Source: Rubritepida sp.
Lineage (GTDB): Bacteria > Pseudomonadota > Alphaproteobacteria > Acetobacterales > Acetobacteraceae
Reading direction: 5' to 3'
DNA: 5,932 nucleotides
NCBI GenBank assembly: GCA_028291485.1
Contig: JAQGHZ010000183.1
Span: forward strand, 1 to 5,932
The notes beneath the pieces are model-generated. The model made no database searches, was not told where the DNA came from, and saw only the letters and a program-made list of their open reading frames with translations. This document shows positions 5,593-5,932 of the stretch, in pieces; position 1 is the stretch's first letter; the number at the start of each line of letters is the position of its first letter. The position numbers and the translations under genes were made by a program.

Positions 5593-5932
5593 TCCGCGCC
5601 CTGCTCGGAATGCTGCTGATCCTGTGCGCGGCCACCGGCGCCCGCGCGGATGACAGCTTTCCCAATCGCCCGATCCGCCTGATCGTGGTCTTCGCGCCGG
5701 GAGGCGGAGCGGACACCACGTCGCGGCTGATCGCCGGCCCCATGTCCCAGGTGCTGGGGCGGCAGGTGGTCGTGGAGAACCGGGCCGGTGGAGTCTACGG
5801 CGGGCAGATGGCGGCCACCGCCCGTCCCGACGGCTATACGCTGATGGCCGATGCATCGGCCTTCGCGGTGCGGCACAAGCTGCATGCCAATCTGTCCTTC
5901 GACTATATCCGCGACTTCGCGCCGGTCGCGCG
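5589..5932 (+). CDS. Bug/TctC-family solute-binding protein, N-terminal part
   Basis: About 114 residues are visible before the right edge; a full protein would be near 320. The ATG overlaps the CoA-transferase stop (ATGA), and GGAGGG at 5574-5579 is well placed, so translation is probably coupled. Residues 1-20 form a signal peptide with a Leu-rich core and GARA before Asp21. There is no lipobox: Cys13 is preceded by Leu. The mature part has the family opening FPNRPIRLIVVFAPGGGADTTSR (24-46 region) and RPDGYTLM (79-86). The loop normally reading ENRPGAGG is ENRAGGVYGG (63-72), an unusual variant. It is a second, distinct receptor from the one at 1526-2500. The ligand is likely related to the CoA-transferase substrate, by context only. 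Confidence 0.92.
   Translation, partial: MIRALLGMLLILCAATGARADDSFPNRPIRLIVVFAPGGGADTTSRLIAGPMSQVLGRQVVVENRAGGVYGGQMAATARPDGYTLMADASAFAVRHKLHANLSFDYIRDFAPVA

Noticed and set aside
5589..5650. Lipoprotein signal on the second Bug protein
   Set aside because: Cys13 is preceded by Leu, not Gly, Ala or Ser, and GARA before Asp21 is a good ordinary cleavage site.
5053..5885. Minus-strand frames opposite the CoA-transferase end and second Bug gene
   Set aside because: They span two overlapping, clearly recognisable plus-strand genes and have no family features.

Overview
The window reads as chromosomal DNA from a high-GC alphaproteobacterium. Acetobacteraceae of the Roseomonas type fit best, because orphan Bug (TctC-like) solute receptors, small HisKA_2-like kinases and paired GC-rich intergenic hairpins are all common there. 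This placement is an inference from gene content and style, not from a marker gene; Burkholderiales, which are also rich in Bug proteins, are the main alternative.

Left part (1-1434): a minus-strand gene for a DUF6502-type protein runs off the left edge. It is divergent from a plus-strand gene for a small soluble histidine kinase that probably starts at a TTG. The roughly 100 bp between them is AT-richer than its surroundings and holds two related palindromes built on GTGGGAAA / CCCAC, centred 29 bp apart. This looks like a shared operator region and is the most distinctive non-coding signal in the window.

Middle and right part (1526-5932): four plus-strand genes suggest uptake and breakdown of an organic compound. 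In order they are a periplasmic Bug receptor, a complete Baeyer-Villiger flavin monooxygenase with intact fingerprint motifs, a complete class III (CaiB/BaiF) CoA-transferase, and a second Bug receptor cut off by the right edge. The last two overlap by 4 bp (ATGA) and are almost certainly co-transcribed. Between the monooxygenase and the CoA-transferase lies a double hairpin resembling a dispersed intergenic repeat or terminator, followed by a possible promoter, so the four genes may form two or three transcription units.

A plausible joint role is that the Bug proteins capture a carboxylate-like compound in the periplasm, the monooxygenase inserts oxygen next to a ketone to give an ester or lactone, and the CoA-transferase activates a resulting acid for further catabolism. 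The substrate cannot be read from the sequence. No tRNA, rRNA, CRISPR array, transposase or phage gene was seen.
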